Of a stretch of DNA of 64,000 nucleotides, positions 9,540-18,658 are shown piece by piece. Each line of letters opens with the position of its first letter. Position 1 is the first letter of the stretch. This stretch comes from Spirulina major PCC 6313 (lineage in GTDB: Bacteria; Cyanobacteriota; Cyanobacteriia; Cyanobacteriales; Spirulinaceae), in assembly GCF_001890765.1 (NCBI RefSeq), contig NZ_KV878783.1:729625-793624 (forward strand), written 5' to 3'. The translations under genes were made by a program, and so were the position numbers. The notes below the pieces were generated by a model that worked only from the letters and a program-made list of their open reading frames with translations, ran no database searches and had not been told where the DNA came from.

Positions 9540-12500
9540 TTAAGGACAAGCGGTGACTACCGTAGGACTGCCATTAATGACGCTAAAGCCTGTGTTGTTG
9601 GCTTGAATAGTAGGAACACTAAAATTCACAAAGTTAAATGTCCCGGTCGTAGTGGTAATCGAAAGATCACGATTAGTTGCATTTTGACTATTGTTGTTTG
9701 TGAATGCACTCACACAGGCAACGGGAGTCCCTGAGTCGGGGGTATTGGTGACAAGATTGAAACTATTTTTGTCCGCTTGGATGATGACGTTATTGGTGAG
9801 AGATGCTGTGCCAATGGTTCCCATATTAGATGCTTGCATCGTGACTCCATGAAACTGTTGGGAGCGGACGGCGTTAGCGTTAATCGTGAGGTTGGTGAGG
9901 GTGGCATCTTTGGCAAGGGTGAGGATGCCATTGGCATCTGTCCCAGTGGTCAGGAGTTGATGATTCCGAATTGTCGCTGTGTCGATTTCACCGTTATTGC
10001 TGCCGAGGAGAGAGAGGGCATGAGCGCCAGTTCCACGGGTGGTGATGGTGTTGCTGGTGAGGGTGGCGGTGGTGATTTTGCCGGTGCTGGTGTTGGCGGT
10101 GGCGAGGACGGATAGCCCGATCGCATTGGTTCCGGTGGTGTTGATGGTGTTGCTTTCGATCTCGGTGGTGGTGATGTTGCCATTGGCGGCGAGGACTTGG
10201 ATGCCGATCGCTTTGGGGCCTTGGGTGGTGATCTGGTTGTGAGTGGCGATCGCATTTCCCAAGGTCGTGTTATTCAACGCTGAAACACTAATCCCCCGTG
10301 CCCCCTGCTCATTGGGGGCCGTCCCGGTCACCCCGCCGGACGTGGTGATCTGATTTTGCGTGACCTGGGCGGTGGAGAATGTGCCCCCGTTGGCCGTCAC
10401 GTCAATGCCCAGGGCCGCCGCCCCAGTGGTGTGTACGGTGTTTTGGGTGATGGTCGCGGTGGTGGTGGTTCCGTTCGTTGCTGTCACACCGATGCCATTT
10501 CCGGCTTGTCCCGTGGTCTGCACGGTATTGGCAGTTACGCCCATGGTCGTCAGGGTGGAATTGTTCGTATCGACAAAAATTGCCTGGGCGTTTTGGCCGG
10601 TGGTGGTGACGGCGTTGCTGTGGATCGTGCCGGTGGTGAGGGTGGAATTGTTTTGGAGGGCGATCGCCACACCATTGGCGCGTGCATTCGTCGTCGTGGC
10701 TTGGTTATTTTGGATCGTCACCGAGGGCAACGTGCTGCTTGTCCCGGCGAGGAGGGTGATTCCGTCGGCATCTGGGCCGGTGGTGCGGCTTTGGTTGCCC
10801 GTGACGGTCACTCCGTTGATCCGGCTGGTGTTATTGGCGGCGAGGTTAATTCCGGCGGCGTTCGTGCCTTGGGTGGCGATCGCATTATTCGTAATTGTTG
10901 CTTGGCCAAAGTTCTGGCTCTGGGAGGCAAAGGCGAAAATCCCATCAGCGTCATTCCCTTGGGTGGTGCTGGTGTTGCCGGTAATCGTCGCATCGGTTAA
11001 GGTGCTGGCTCTGGTGGCAAACACCATCATCCCCCGCGATTCGGCTTGGGTGGTGCTGACCTGGTTATTCGCAAGGGTGGCGTTGGTGATGGTTGACCCT
11101 GGATTCGCACCGGAAGACGACGAGAAAACAGCGATCGCATTAGACTTATTCCCGCCCGTGCTGACCCTATTGCCCTGAATCGAAGCCGTGGAGAGCGTTG
11201 ACCCATTCGAGGCAAAGGCCATAATCCCCCCGGAATAGCCGGTGTTATAGGTATAGGCGGCGGGGGCAGTGCTGGGTAATGTGCCGCCCTGGCCCTGGGT
11301 GGTCACCGTGTTACCCGTAATCGTTGCCGTGCCTAAGGTACTCCCTTGGGACGCAAAGGCTAAGAGTCCATCGGAAAACGAGCCTTGGGTGGCAATCTGG
11401 TTGCTGCTAATCGTTACCGTGCCTAGGGTGCTGGTTTTAGACGCAAAGGTCAACAGACCCGCAGCATAGTTATTTGTGGTGGTGATCCGATTGCCCGTGA
11501 TCGTCGCCGCCCCCAAGGATGAGGTTTGGGCCGCAAACGCCAACACCGCATCACTATTGTTGCCGTGGGTGGTCACCTGGTTATTTTGAATCACACTGCG
11601 GCCCATCTGACTACCGGCCCCGGTGGCAAAGGTCAAGACAGCCGGGGATTCGTCGCCGCTGGTAACGATTTGATTCCTCGTGATTGTCACTTGATGAAAC
11701 TGGCCGCCACTGCTGGGAAACGCAGAGATGGCGTTGGACTTGTAACCGGAGGTGGTGAGGGTATTTTGATCAAAAGTGGCCTGACCGATCGTGGCGTTGT
11801 TTTGGGCAAAGGTGAAAACTGCATTGGAGCGATCGCCCACCGTTGAAATCTGGTTCCGTTCAAGCGTAATCGCTCCCACCCGACTCTTTTGATTCGCAAA
11901 CACAAACAAACCATGGGATTGCTCGGCAGCGATCGCCGGTGTCGGTTGCGGCGTTAAATTATCGTTACTTTGCAAGCCATCATTCGCCGTCGTCCGGATC
12001 ACATTATCCGTCAACGTCACCGCTTCTACCCCACCTGTGGCCGTCCGAGTCCGCACATACACCCCATCCGCCCGCGTCCCCTGGGTGGTGATTGCGTTGC
12101 TGGTTAACGTGGCGGCGCTCAAGGTCGCGGTTTCTTGATTCACGGTGACACCATGGGCCCCCGTTCGGCCCTGCTTCGTGTTGCCGGTGGTGGTGATTTG
12201 GTTGCCGAGCAAAGACACCCAGCCCGTCACATTATCCAGTTGCACCCCTCCCGCATCCTCGCCGCTGGTGGTGATTCGGTTCTCGCGGATGGTTAAATTT
12301 TGTACCTGATCGCCCGTGACGGCATCGTGACCGCTGGGGGGTTGAATCGTAAACCCGGCCAGGTGCGCATCGTTGCCCATCGCCACCGTGCCAACGATGC
12401 GCGGATAAATGCCGCTATTGGCTAGGGGTAGGGTGACGCGGCCGATTTCGGTGGTGTTGATCTGCTGATCGGGGCCCGTAGACCAGAGCCGGACAGAGTC

Positions 12501-13628
12501 GGGAATGGTGAGATCCCCGGCGGGCTGGCTCACATCTTGCACGTAGATAATCGTGTTCGTGTTACTGGGGGCAGCAGCGATCGCCCCTTCGATCGTGCTA
12601 AACGGGGTTTCAAACTGACCATCAGCCTTGCCACCGTCAGGATGAACATGGAGAAAATACCAGGGCTGATGGGTGTCCGGGTTGGTCGCCACCACCGTAC
12701 CTCGGAACGCGATCACGGTTTGTTGATCGATCGCGATCGCATTGGTGCGTTGGGGCGGCGTAGTCAGTCGTGCCAGGGTTGCCGAGGAGCGGGACGGGTG
12801 CGGCCTTGCGCCCCCCCACGTCGCCCCCACCTGAAACGAAAGCCGCGAGCCAAACAGACCATCCTGCTGCATCGTCAGCCCCACATTCAGAAAATCCACC
12901 GGATTCGCCGTCACCCGCATCCGATAGCCCAAGGCCCCCTCGCCCCCCGTCGGCTTGTAATAATACAGCCCCCCATAGCCCCGCACCTCCCCCGCACCCC
13001 AATCAAACAAGCGCGTCCCCACTTCAAAATCCAGCCCCCGCGCCGCCGCTTCGTAGATCTGCTGCTGCTCCAGCACCAAATTCAGATCATGGCCGCGAAA
13101 ATACCTCTCCTTGAGCCGTAACCCCGTATCCAGCGCCACCTGGCGCGTTTTCCCCAGCGGCAGATATCCATTGAGGCGAACATCCCAATCCCCCAAACTC
13201 TCCAGCCCCACCCCCAACTGCTGAAAGGTGTTCGCCCCTGTACTCTGCTGATCCAAGCCCAAATAGGCCCCCCACACTCGCCGTGGGCTGGCCAAGCGAT
13301 ACCCCAGCACCATCGTGCCGCCCCAATGATGATTAGCATCGCGGCGCAATTGACCGTAGACATAGCCCAAACTCTGACCTGCTGACTGCCAGAGGGGATA
13401 AAACACATCTAACTCACTAAAACTGCTGTAGCCATTGCCCGCACTGTTATAGCCCACCCCCACCTGAGGGCGGACGGCTTGAGGCGTGAGCAAATCAGCA
13501 GCCACACCAGCGCTGATTTCACTGGCTGCGACATCTGGCCAAGGCTGAGCGTGAGACGGAAGGGAAAAAAGAGTTACACCTGTTAAAACAAAACTCCAGT
13601 GCAATGGATTAACAGTCGTCGAGGTCAT
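9540..13628 (-). CDS. Giant outer-membrane surface protein: N-terminal beta-barrel plus beta-helix repeat passenger
   Basis: 1362 residues. A signal peptide (cleavage about PSHA/QPW, residue 27) is followed by about 240 residues rich in alternating aromatic/glycine strands (GLESLGDWDVRLNGYLPLG, VWGAYLGLDQQ). These resemble the barrel of inverse autotransporters (intimin/invasin type Ve). Residues about 300-430 look like the capping part of a pectin-lyase-like fold (FETPFSTIEGAIAAA, HLAGFTIQPPSG). From about 435 to 1310 there are about 26 imperfect repeats of about 30 residues, with consensus N-x-[IV]-x-T-x-G-x-x-[AS]-x-G-[IL]-x-x-[FL]-A-x3-[ST]-T-L-x-x-A-T-I-T-x, predicted to coil into a parallel beta-helix. 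The C-terminus is non-repetitive and carries two Cys. Probable adhesin or surface fibre. It is monocistronic. Long frames on the opposite strand are shadows of the repeats. Confidence 0.8.
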   Translation of the reverse strand: MTSTTVNPLHWSFVLTGVTLFSLPSHAQPWPDVAASEISAGVAADLLTPQAVRPQVGVGYNSAGNGYSSFSELDVFYPLWQSAGQSLGYVYGQLRRDANHHWGGTMVLGYRLASPRRVWGAYLGLDQQSTGANTFQQLGVGLESLGDWDVRLNGYLPLGKTRQVALDTGLRLKERYFRGHDLNLVLEQQQIYEAAARGLDFEVGTRLFDWGAGEVRGYGGLYYYKPTGGEGALGYRMRVTANPVDFLNVGLTMQQDGLFGSRLSFQVGATWGGARPHPSRSSATLARLTTPPQRTNAIAIDQQTVIAFRGTVVATNPDTHQPWYFLHVHPDGGKADGQFETPFSTIEGAIAAAPSNTNTIIYVQDVSQPAGDLTIPDSVRLWSTGPDQQINTTEIGRVTLPLANSGIYPRIVGTVAMGNDAHLAGFTIQPPSGHDAVTGDQVQNLTIRENRITTSGEDAGGVQLDNVTGWVSLLGNQITTTGNTKQGRTGAHGVTVNQETATLSAATLTSNAITTQGTRADGVYVRTRTATGGVEAVTLTDNVIRTTANDGLQSNDNLTPQPTPAIAAEQSHGLFVFANQKSRVGAITLERNQISTVGDRSNAVFTFAQNNATIGQATFDQNTLTTSGYKSNAISAFPSSGGQFHQVTITRNQIVTSGDESPAVLTFATGAGSQMGRSVIQNNQVTTHGNNSDAVLAFAAQTSSLGAATITGNRITTTNNYAAGLLTFASKTSTLGTVTISSNQIATQGSFSDGLLAFASQGSTLGTATITGNTVTTQGQGGTLPSTAPAAYTYNTGYSGGIMAFASNGSTLSTASIQGNRVSTGGNKSNAIAVFSSSSGANPGSTITNATLANNQVSTTQAESRGMMVFATRASTLTDATITGNTSTTQGNDADGIFAFASQSQNFGQATITNNAIATQGTNAAGINLAANNTSRINGVTVTGNQSRTTGPDADGITLLAGTSSTLPSVTIQNNQATTTNARANGVAIALQNNSTLTTGTIHSNAVTTTGQNAQAIFVDTNNSTLTTMGVTANTVQTTGQAGNGIGVTATNGTTTTATITQNTVHTTGAAALGIDVTANGGTFSTAQVTQNQITTSGGVTGTAPNEQGARGISVSALNNTTLGNAIATHNQITTQGPKAIGIQVLAANGNITTTEIESNTINTTGTNAIGLSVLATANTSTGKITTATLTSNTITTRGTGAHALSLLGSNNGEIDTATIRNHQLLTTGTDANGILTLAKDATLTNLTINANAVRSQQFHGVTMQASNMGTIGTASLTNNVIIQADKNSFNLVTNTPDSGTPVACVSAFTNNNSQNATNRDLSITTTTGTFNFVNFSVPTIQANNTGFSVINGSPTVVTACP

Positions 13629-13870
13629 AGTTACCAGGCTTTAGTGTTGATCTAATACTCAGAGATGCATGATTTCTTTTTCCCGTTCATTGATTCTATG
13701 GGGGAGTCCGGATCAAATTCTTGACCAAGATTCGGGTTTACAGAAACTTTACCTAGGAGATCATCTTGTCTTCAAAGACTTTTTTGGGGTTGAAAATTTA
13801 TGGAGGGGCGATCGCTCTCTGAGGACAGGACAAAAAATCAGGCTTGGGCTGAAACCCTGATGATTTCGTA

Positions 13871-13980
13871 GGTTGGGTAGAACAATAGCAAAACCCAACA
13901 CGCTCCCCAAAAATCCATAGTCTGTAGTGCGGGCATCTTGCCCGCTAGAATTCAGACAAAATAGGGAGCAGGATGCTCCC
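13871..13980. repeat. Cluster of small intergenic palindromes
   Basis: Three elements lie in the 753-base gap 13629-14381: GTTGGGT...ACCCAAC (13871-13899); GCGGGCA-TCT-TGCCCGC (13929-13945) inside GTAGTGCGGGCATCTTGCCC; and GGGAGCA-GGA-TGCTCCC (13964-13980). The second recurs exactly, in reverse, at 21491-21512. Nothing gene-like is visible in the rest of the gap; the A/T-rich 14020-14381 part presumably carries the promoter of the following regulator. Confidence 0.6.
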
Positions 13981-14381
13981 ACCCCATCCAGATCAAAATT
14001 CCGCCGTACATTTCAACCTTTGTCCTGTACTCAGTTGATGAGAACCAATATTAACGTTTTATCTTGATCAGAAAACCGTTGGAGACCATCTGAAAAAAAA
14101 TAGAAACCCCACTGAACGTAAGCATTCAGGTCATGAGGATTTGGCTGTAAGCACTGCTCAGTATGGGTTTCAGCTATTTTGAGCTATTTTGTTATTCTCA
14201 ATAAACAAGGCTGTAACCCCTAGTCTTGCGTAATTATTGAGAATGAACTGTTAGTTTAGAACTCACCTCGATTTTGAAAGCCTCGCTGTGACTGCGTTTC
14301 AAGTACCTGAATCCTTACCACTGAACAAGCTGTATGATACGTTAAGGTTTAAAACTCTCATCTTTTTTTCGCCCTAAACCT

Positions 14382-15089
14382 ATGAGTAAGATTCGTGTTG
14401 TTTTGATTGAAGATCATGATCTCAGTCGGATTGGCTTGAGTGCAGCACTCCAACAAGTGGATGATATTGAGGTGGTTGGCGAAGCCCCCAATGCTCATCA
14501 GGGATTACAAATTTTACAGGTGAGTAAGCCCCATGTGGCGATTGTTGATATTGGTTTGCCGGATCAGGATGGGATTGAACTGACGCAGCGATTTCGTGCT
14601 TCTCCTGATGCTGCCAATACCAAAATTTTGATTTTGACGATGCATGATGAGGAAGATTCAATCTTGGCGGCGTTTGCGGCGGGGGCAGATTCCTATAGTT
14701 TAAAAGATGTGAGTTTAGAGAGTTTGGTGCAAGCGATTCGCCTCACCCATGAGGGGAATTCGTGGATTGATCCGACGATCGCACGAGTGGTCTTGCAACA
14801 GGCGCGCACCAGTGGGGGGGCAGAACAGGGAGACAATAATCCGATGGTGGAAATCCGATCGATTGATTCTGAAGATCAACAACTGATCGAAGCCAGTACC
14901 CTCACCGATCGCGAGTTGGATGTGTTGGAATTAATTGTCGCGGGCTGCAATAATGCGGCGATCGCTGAACGTCTGCACATCACCGTCGGCACGGTCAAAA
15001 CCCACGTCCGCAGCATTCTCAATAAACTCTGCGCCGATGACCGCACCCAAGCCGCTGTGCGAGCGTTGCGATCGGGCCTCGTGGATTAA
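14382..15089 (+). CDS. NarL/FixJ-type response regulator
   Basis: 235 residues. The receiver domain (1-125) has acidic residues in VVLIEDHD, the phosphoacceptor in AIVDIGLPDQDG, and Thr/Lys in ILTMHDEED and SYSLKDV. A linker of about 45 residues leads to a LuxR-type helix-turn-helix (about 170-235) with TLTDRELDVLELI and the recognition helix IAERLHITVGTVKTHVRSIL. It is a DNA-binding transcription factor with no adjacent histidine kinase, so its partner is unknown. SYSLKD is in the usual position of the conserved Lys. A hairpin follows the stop codon by 12 bases. Confidence 0.9.
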   Translation: MSKIRVVLIEDHDLSRIGLSAALQQVDDIEVVGEAPNAHQGLQILQVSKPHVAIVDIGLPDQDGIELTQRFRASPDAANTKILILTMHDEEDSILAAFAAGADSYSLKDVSLESLVQAIRLTHEGNSWIDPTIARVVLQQARTSGGAEQGDNNPMVEIRSIDSEDQQLIEASTLTDRELDVLELIVAGCNNAAIAERLHITVGTVKTHVRSILNKLCADDRTQAAVRALRSGLVD

Positions 15090-15101
15090 ACAATCCCAAA
15101 A

Positions 15102-15121
15102 CAAGGGGCTGAAGCCCCTTG
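15102..15121 (+). terminator. Hairpin CAAGGGGCT-GA-AGCCCCTTG
   Basis: A 9-bp perfect stem just after the response regulator stop. The same palindrome, with small changes, occurs after other genes at 28644-28663, 37365-37378 and 62569-62593, so it is a repeated terminator-like cassette. It has no U-tract here. Confidence 0.6.
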
Positions 15122-15245
15122 CCTGAATCACTTCATGGGTAGCTTGATGTCGGATGCGTTAGGTGGCTAAAACATAGGCTATGACTATCATTCAGCAATT
15201 CACCGTAACGCACTAATTGAGAGGTGTCAGCGATCGCAGGAGAGC

Positions 15246-16466
15246 TTAACGCCCCAAATGATTAGGAATCCCAGCACAGCCGCCGGGAATCGTGCCGCGT
15301 GTCTTTTCCCCGCCCCAGGCACAGCAATAGTAGCGTTGCTCATCGCTGAGACGTTGCACATTGCTAAAATCCGCCCGCTCGATTACCGCCCCGGTGTGCG
15401 CCCCGGTATCGTAATTGGGGGCAGTGGTAAGACTGCGGGGGCTGGCGGTTTCGGCGGAACCATAGAATAAGCGCACGCCTTTGAGGTCAGCCCCCTTCAG
15501 GTTTGCCTCATACAACACAGCGCGGGCAAGATTGGCTCGCACCAGATCGCAATCGCTTAAATTCGCGCCGATCATGTAAGCATCGCTCATATCCGTCCAG
15601 CGGAGATCCGTCCTCGAAAGGTCAGCACGGGCCAGCATCACCCCCAAATCAATCACCCGCAACCCTTGAACACGATCCTCCTCGTAGCCGCCCGCCCCAT
15701 CCAAAATAGCGCGACCCAATAGACCATCCCGCTTTAGGGGAGTGACGAGTTTGGCTTGGGAGAGAAACCGGAGAATTTTCGCCTTTCCCCCCGCATCCAC
15801 ACTGCTCAGAATCGCAGCGGTGCGACCTTCGGCGAAGGCGCGTTCTTGGGGCCAATCTTCCAAGAGACCTTCCGGACTGAGGGCGAGATCAGAAATGCCT
15901 TGAAAATAAGCGTCGATGGTTTGTTGTTGGGTGATCGTGTTTTGGCGGATGGTGAGGTCTTTCGAGATGACGTATTGTTCCCAGGCGACGTAAACGGCGA
16001 TGATCGCGATCATGATCTGCCCGATCGCCCCAAACCATTCGGCCCAGGAACCAAACTCATCCCATTTTGAGGTGGTGAGCCATTGGTTAATCCGTTCGTA
16101 TACGCCGAGGAGTTCGCCAAAACCTGCGATCGCCCCCAACGCCCCCAACACCCCAAAAATCACCTGCCGTTCCCCAGGGGTGAGAAACCGCTCAAACCAT
16201 CGCCACACCCCCGGCAACGTAATCCGACCCGCGATCAACAACGCCACCGACGACCCCGCAAACAAAATCGGCGCGAGGTTCGCCACCCACCCCACCACCA
16301 TAATCAGCAACGCCACCACCATCACAATGCCATTGATCGCGGTGGTGTTGGGGGTGAGTTGGCGTTGGGCTTGGGGGATGGTAAAGGGTTGGGATGCGAT
16401 CGCTAACTGCGGCTCCGTCGGAACCGGCAGCGCATCAGGAGATTCAGGCTCAGAAGACTTCGGCAT
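15246..16466 (-). CDS. Membrane protein with pentapeptide repeats
   Basis: 406 residues from the ATG at 16466; a start 14 codons upstream is possible. Hydrophobic segments at about residues 45-80, 100-122 and 145-168 anchor it in a membrane. A mixed helical region follows (IRQNTITQQQTIDAYFQGISDLALSPEGLL), then a block of A(D/N)LXX repeats (about 275-340: ARADLSRTDLRWTDMSDAY and on), which forms a right-handed quadrilateral beta-helix. The C-terminal tail has five Cys (YYCCAWGG, GGCAG). Pentapeptide proteins are abundant in cyanobacteria and mostly lack known functions; I cannot assign one. It is followed 95 bases away by a second pentapeptide gene on the same strand, upstream in transcription order. 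Confidence 0.8.
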   Translation of the reverse strand: MPKSSEPESPDALPVPTEPQLAIASQPFTIPQAQRQLTPNTTAINGIVMVVALLIMVVGWVANLAPILFAGSSVALLIAGRITLPGVWRWFERFLTPGERQVIFGVLGALGAIAGFGELLGVYERINQWLTTSKWDEFGSWAEWFGAIGQIMIAIIAVYVAWEQYVISKDLTIRQNTITQQQTIDAYFQGISDLALSPEGLLEDWPQERAFAEGRTAAILSSVDAGGKAKILRFLSQAKLVTPLKRDGLLGRAILDGAGGYEEDRVQGLRVIDLGVMLARADLSRTDLRWTDMSDAYMIGANLSDCDLVRANLARAVLYEANLKGADLKGVRLFYGSAETASPRSLTTAPNYDTGAHTGAVIERADFSNVQRLSDEQRYYCCAWGGEKTRGTIPGGCAGIPNHLGR

Positions 16467-16561
16467 AACAGCAACAAACACCAAAAACGGGCTAGGAGTG
16501 AAATCCACTCCCCGCCCGTCATTTTAAAACAAGATCTTGAAGCGATCGTCGCGCCACCGCC

Positions 16562-17551
16562 CTAAGCCGTCACTTTGCCATCGGGAAGCGTCGTTTTCGC
16601 CAACAGCGCCTGATGCCACTGCACCCCATCCTGTCGCGCCCCTCGGAAATTCGCCCCCGCCAGATTCGCCCCCTCCAACCCCAAAACCGTAAAATTCGCG
16701 CCCCATAAATAGGCATTCCGCAGACTCGCCAACTGCAACCGCGCCCCCGCCAAATCCGCTTGGTTCAACGTTGCCCCCGTTAAATCCGCTTCCTGTAGAT
16801 TGGTGTCGGCAAGATTCGCCTTCGAGAGATTCGCCTCCACCAGACCCACCCGCATCATGTTAGACCCCTCCAAGTTCGCCGCTTGAAGATTGGCACGGGA
16901 CAACATCGAGGTTCGGAGTTGACTGTAACTGAGGTTAGCCACCGTCAAGATCGCATCGTTCAAATTCGCGCCACTCAGTTTCGCCTCACTCAGATCCACC
17001 CCATCCAGATCCGCCCCTTGCAGGTCAACCCCATTCATAAAAGCCTCACAGAGTTTAATCCCGTTGAGGTTCGCCCCCCGCAAATTGGCCCCACTCAAAC
17101 GCGCCCCGGACAAATTCGCCCAGCTAAAATTCACATTCTGGAGGTTTGCGCCTCGAAAGTTAATCTCCTGTAAATTTGCCCCACAGAGGTTCACGCCTTG
17201 GAGGTTAGCCTGACGGAGGTTGACGTAACTTAAGCACGCGCCGCTTAGTTTTGCGTTGGTGAGGTTGGCTTTAATGAATTCTGCCCCTTTAAGATTGGCT
17301 TTGGTTAAATCGGTTTCGGTTAAATTCGCTGCGTTGACTTTGGCGGTGCTGAGGTTGGCCCGAAAGAGAAACGCACGGGACAGATCCGCCCCGTGCAGAT
17401 TCGCCCGGCTCAAATCCACCGCGCCCAGGTACGCATCTGTGAGGTTAATGTCGCTCAGGTTCGCGGATGCCAGATTTGCACCCATCAGGTTAATTCCTTG
17501 AAAATCTCGCTGACCGGATTCATAGCGTTGTAACAGTTCTTGCGCGTCCAT
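16562..17551 (-). CDS. Pentapeptide-repeat protein
   Basis: 329 residues, almost entirely tandem A(N/D)LXX pentapeptides (e.g. GANLASANLSDINLTDAYL) from about residue 22 to 315, predicted to be a single right-handed quadrilateral beta-helix. There is no signal peptide or membrane helix, so it is probably cytosolic. The start is the ATG at 17551 (MDAQELLQRYESG); the frame continues upstream only because it reads into an inserted MITE whose end lies 42 bases before this start codon. The MITE has therefore displaced the original promoter or upstream leader. Function unknown; some members mimic DNA and bind gyrase, but nothing here shows that. Confidence 0.85.
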   Translation of the reverse strand: MDAQELLQRYESGQRDFQGINLMGANLASANLSDINLTDAYLGAVDLSRANLHGADLSRAFLFRANLSTAKVNAANLTETDLTKANLKGAEFIKANLTNAKLSGACLSYVNLRQANLQGVNLCGANLQEINFRGANLQNVNFSWANLSGARLSGANLRGANLNGIKLCEAFMNGVDLQGADLDGVDLSEAKLSGANLNDAILTVANLSYSQLRTSMLSRANLQAANLEGSNMMRVGLVEANLSKANLADTNLQEADLTGATLNQADLAGARLQLASLRNAYLWGANFTVLGLEGANLAGANFRGARQDGVQWHQALLAKTTLPDGKVTA

Positions 17552-17593
17552 GGGGCATTTTTCCTGAGTTACGAGATTCAGAGTGATTTTGAT

Positions 17594-17739
17594 CTGGTTG
17601 ACTGACAAAATTAGCCAGATCCCGGAAAGCCCTCACCCTAGCCCTCACCTTAGGGGAGAGGGAACTGGAAAAATGGATCGGCTCCCCTCGCCCTCTGGGA
17701 AAGGGGTTGGGGGTGAGGGCTATCAAGTCAGTCAACCAG
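17594..17739 (+). mobile_element. MITE, 146 bp, with 13-bp terminal inverted repeats and 9-bp target duplication
   Basis: The ends are CTGGTTGACTGAC (17594-17606) and its exact complement GTCAGTCAACCAG (17727-17739). The element is flanked by a perfect 9-bp direct repeat GATTTTGAT (17585-17593 and 17740-17748), which is a target-site duplication. It has no coding capacity. A second copy lies inverted at 60160-60294. A 9-bp duplication points to mobilisation in trans by an IS4- or IS1-like transposase, which is not present in this window. It sits immediately upstream of the pentapeptide gene. Confidence 0.9.
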
Positions 17740-17915
17740 GATTTTGATTCTGGGGGGGATAGTTTTATTGTGCGACAAGTGGGGGGAAATGGGGGTTAAT
17801 TTTTTTTACATTCATGGTGAAGTTTTGGGGCTATTTCAGAGGCGCTTTGAATTATTTTTTGTGAGGGTAAAAAATAGGATCAAAATCGACGGGATTAAAG
17901 GCGCACTCGTTGGCA

Positions 17916-18566
17916 TCAAGGGGGGAAGATTGCCGCTGCGATCGCGCCTAGTCCCATTGTGATCAAAATCACGCCAGACCCGCGATTGATCCATCGCATC
18001 CACTGCGGTTGCCGTAGAAAGTTCGACCGATTCACCACCCAACTCAACACCCACCACCAAGCCATTGAACCGCTAAACACTCCCCCCACTAATAACAAAG
18101 CATTACCATAAGTAGACTGATTTTGCACCAATCCTAACCCTGAAAAAATTCCGACAAATGACAGAATTGTGGCCGGATTTGTCAGGGTCAAAACGAAGGT
18201 TGAACGGTAGGCATTGAGGGGGGACAAGGCCACCGCTGGGGGAGTGATTGGGGGGGATGAATGAGTAGAAATACCGGGTATGATCGGGGGTGGACTTAAC
18301 CAGGCTTGCCATCCTAAATAACCGAGAAACAGCCCCCCACCAAGGCTAAACCATTGTTGATGCGTGATCAGGAATTGAGCGATCGCTGTTAAACCAAACC
18401 CCGCAATGCACCCATAAACCGCATCTGCTGTCGCCGCCCCCAACCCCGACACAAACCCAATCCGCCGCCCATAGGTGAGGGTGCGCACCATGCACAACAC
18501 CCCAATCGCCCCCACCGGAGCCGCCACCGACACCCCAATCACAAACCCCGTCAAAAACAGCATCAT
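17916..18566 (-). CDS. LysE/RhtB-family amino-acid exporter
   Basis: 216 residues with about six membrane helices and the family N-terminus (FLTGFVIGVSVAAPVGAIGVLC), including the conserved PVGP-like turn (here PVGA). GLGAATADAVYGCIAGFG and TLTNPATILSFVGIFSGLG are further family signatures. It is expected to export small amino acids such as threonine, homoserine or lysine from the cytoplasm. It lies downstream of threonine deaminase (ilvA) on the same strand. Without the IS630 element between them the gap would be about 90 bases, so the pair may once have been one operon handling threonine. Confidence 0.88.
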   Translation of the reverse strand: MMLFLTGFVIGVSVAAPVGAIGVLCMVRTLTYGRRIGFVSGLGAATADAVYGCIAGFGLTAIAQFLITHQQWFSLGGGLFLGYLGWQAWLSPPPIIPGISTHSSPPITPPAVALSPLNAYRSTFVLTLTNPATILSFVGIFSGLGLVQNQSTYGNALLLVGGVFSGSMAWWWVLSWVVNRSNFLRQPQWMRWINRGSGVILITMGLGAIAAAIFPP

Positions 18567-18658
18567 GTCCGATCCATTGCTCCAACTCCCTGTAATACTC
18601 TTGATTATCGAAAATTGATCGCGCCAAATCGAGAGCGGATCATTTGCGATCGCCCCTA

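Noticed and set aside
10360-11178. Open frames of 190-270 codons opposite the beta-helix gene (also 12537-13121)
   Set aside because: Products of the repeated sequence read on the other strand; Val/Ala-rich and without ribosome sites.
9600-12300. Regularly spaced similar sequences that could suggest a CRISPR array
   Set aside because: The period is about 90 bases, the units are imperfect and the frame is continuous, so it is a protein repeat.
17744-17962. 72-codon frame next to the MITE
   Set aside because: It lies antisense to the end of the exporter gene, has no ribosome site and looks random.
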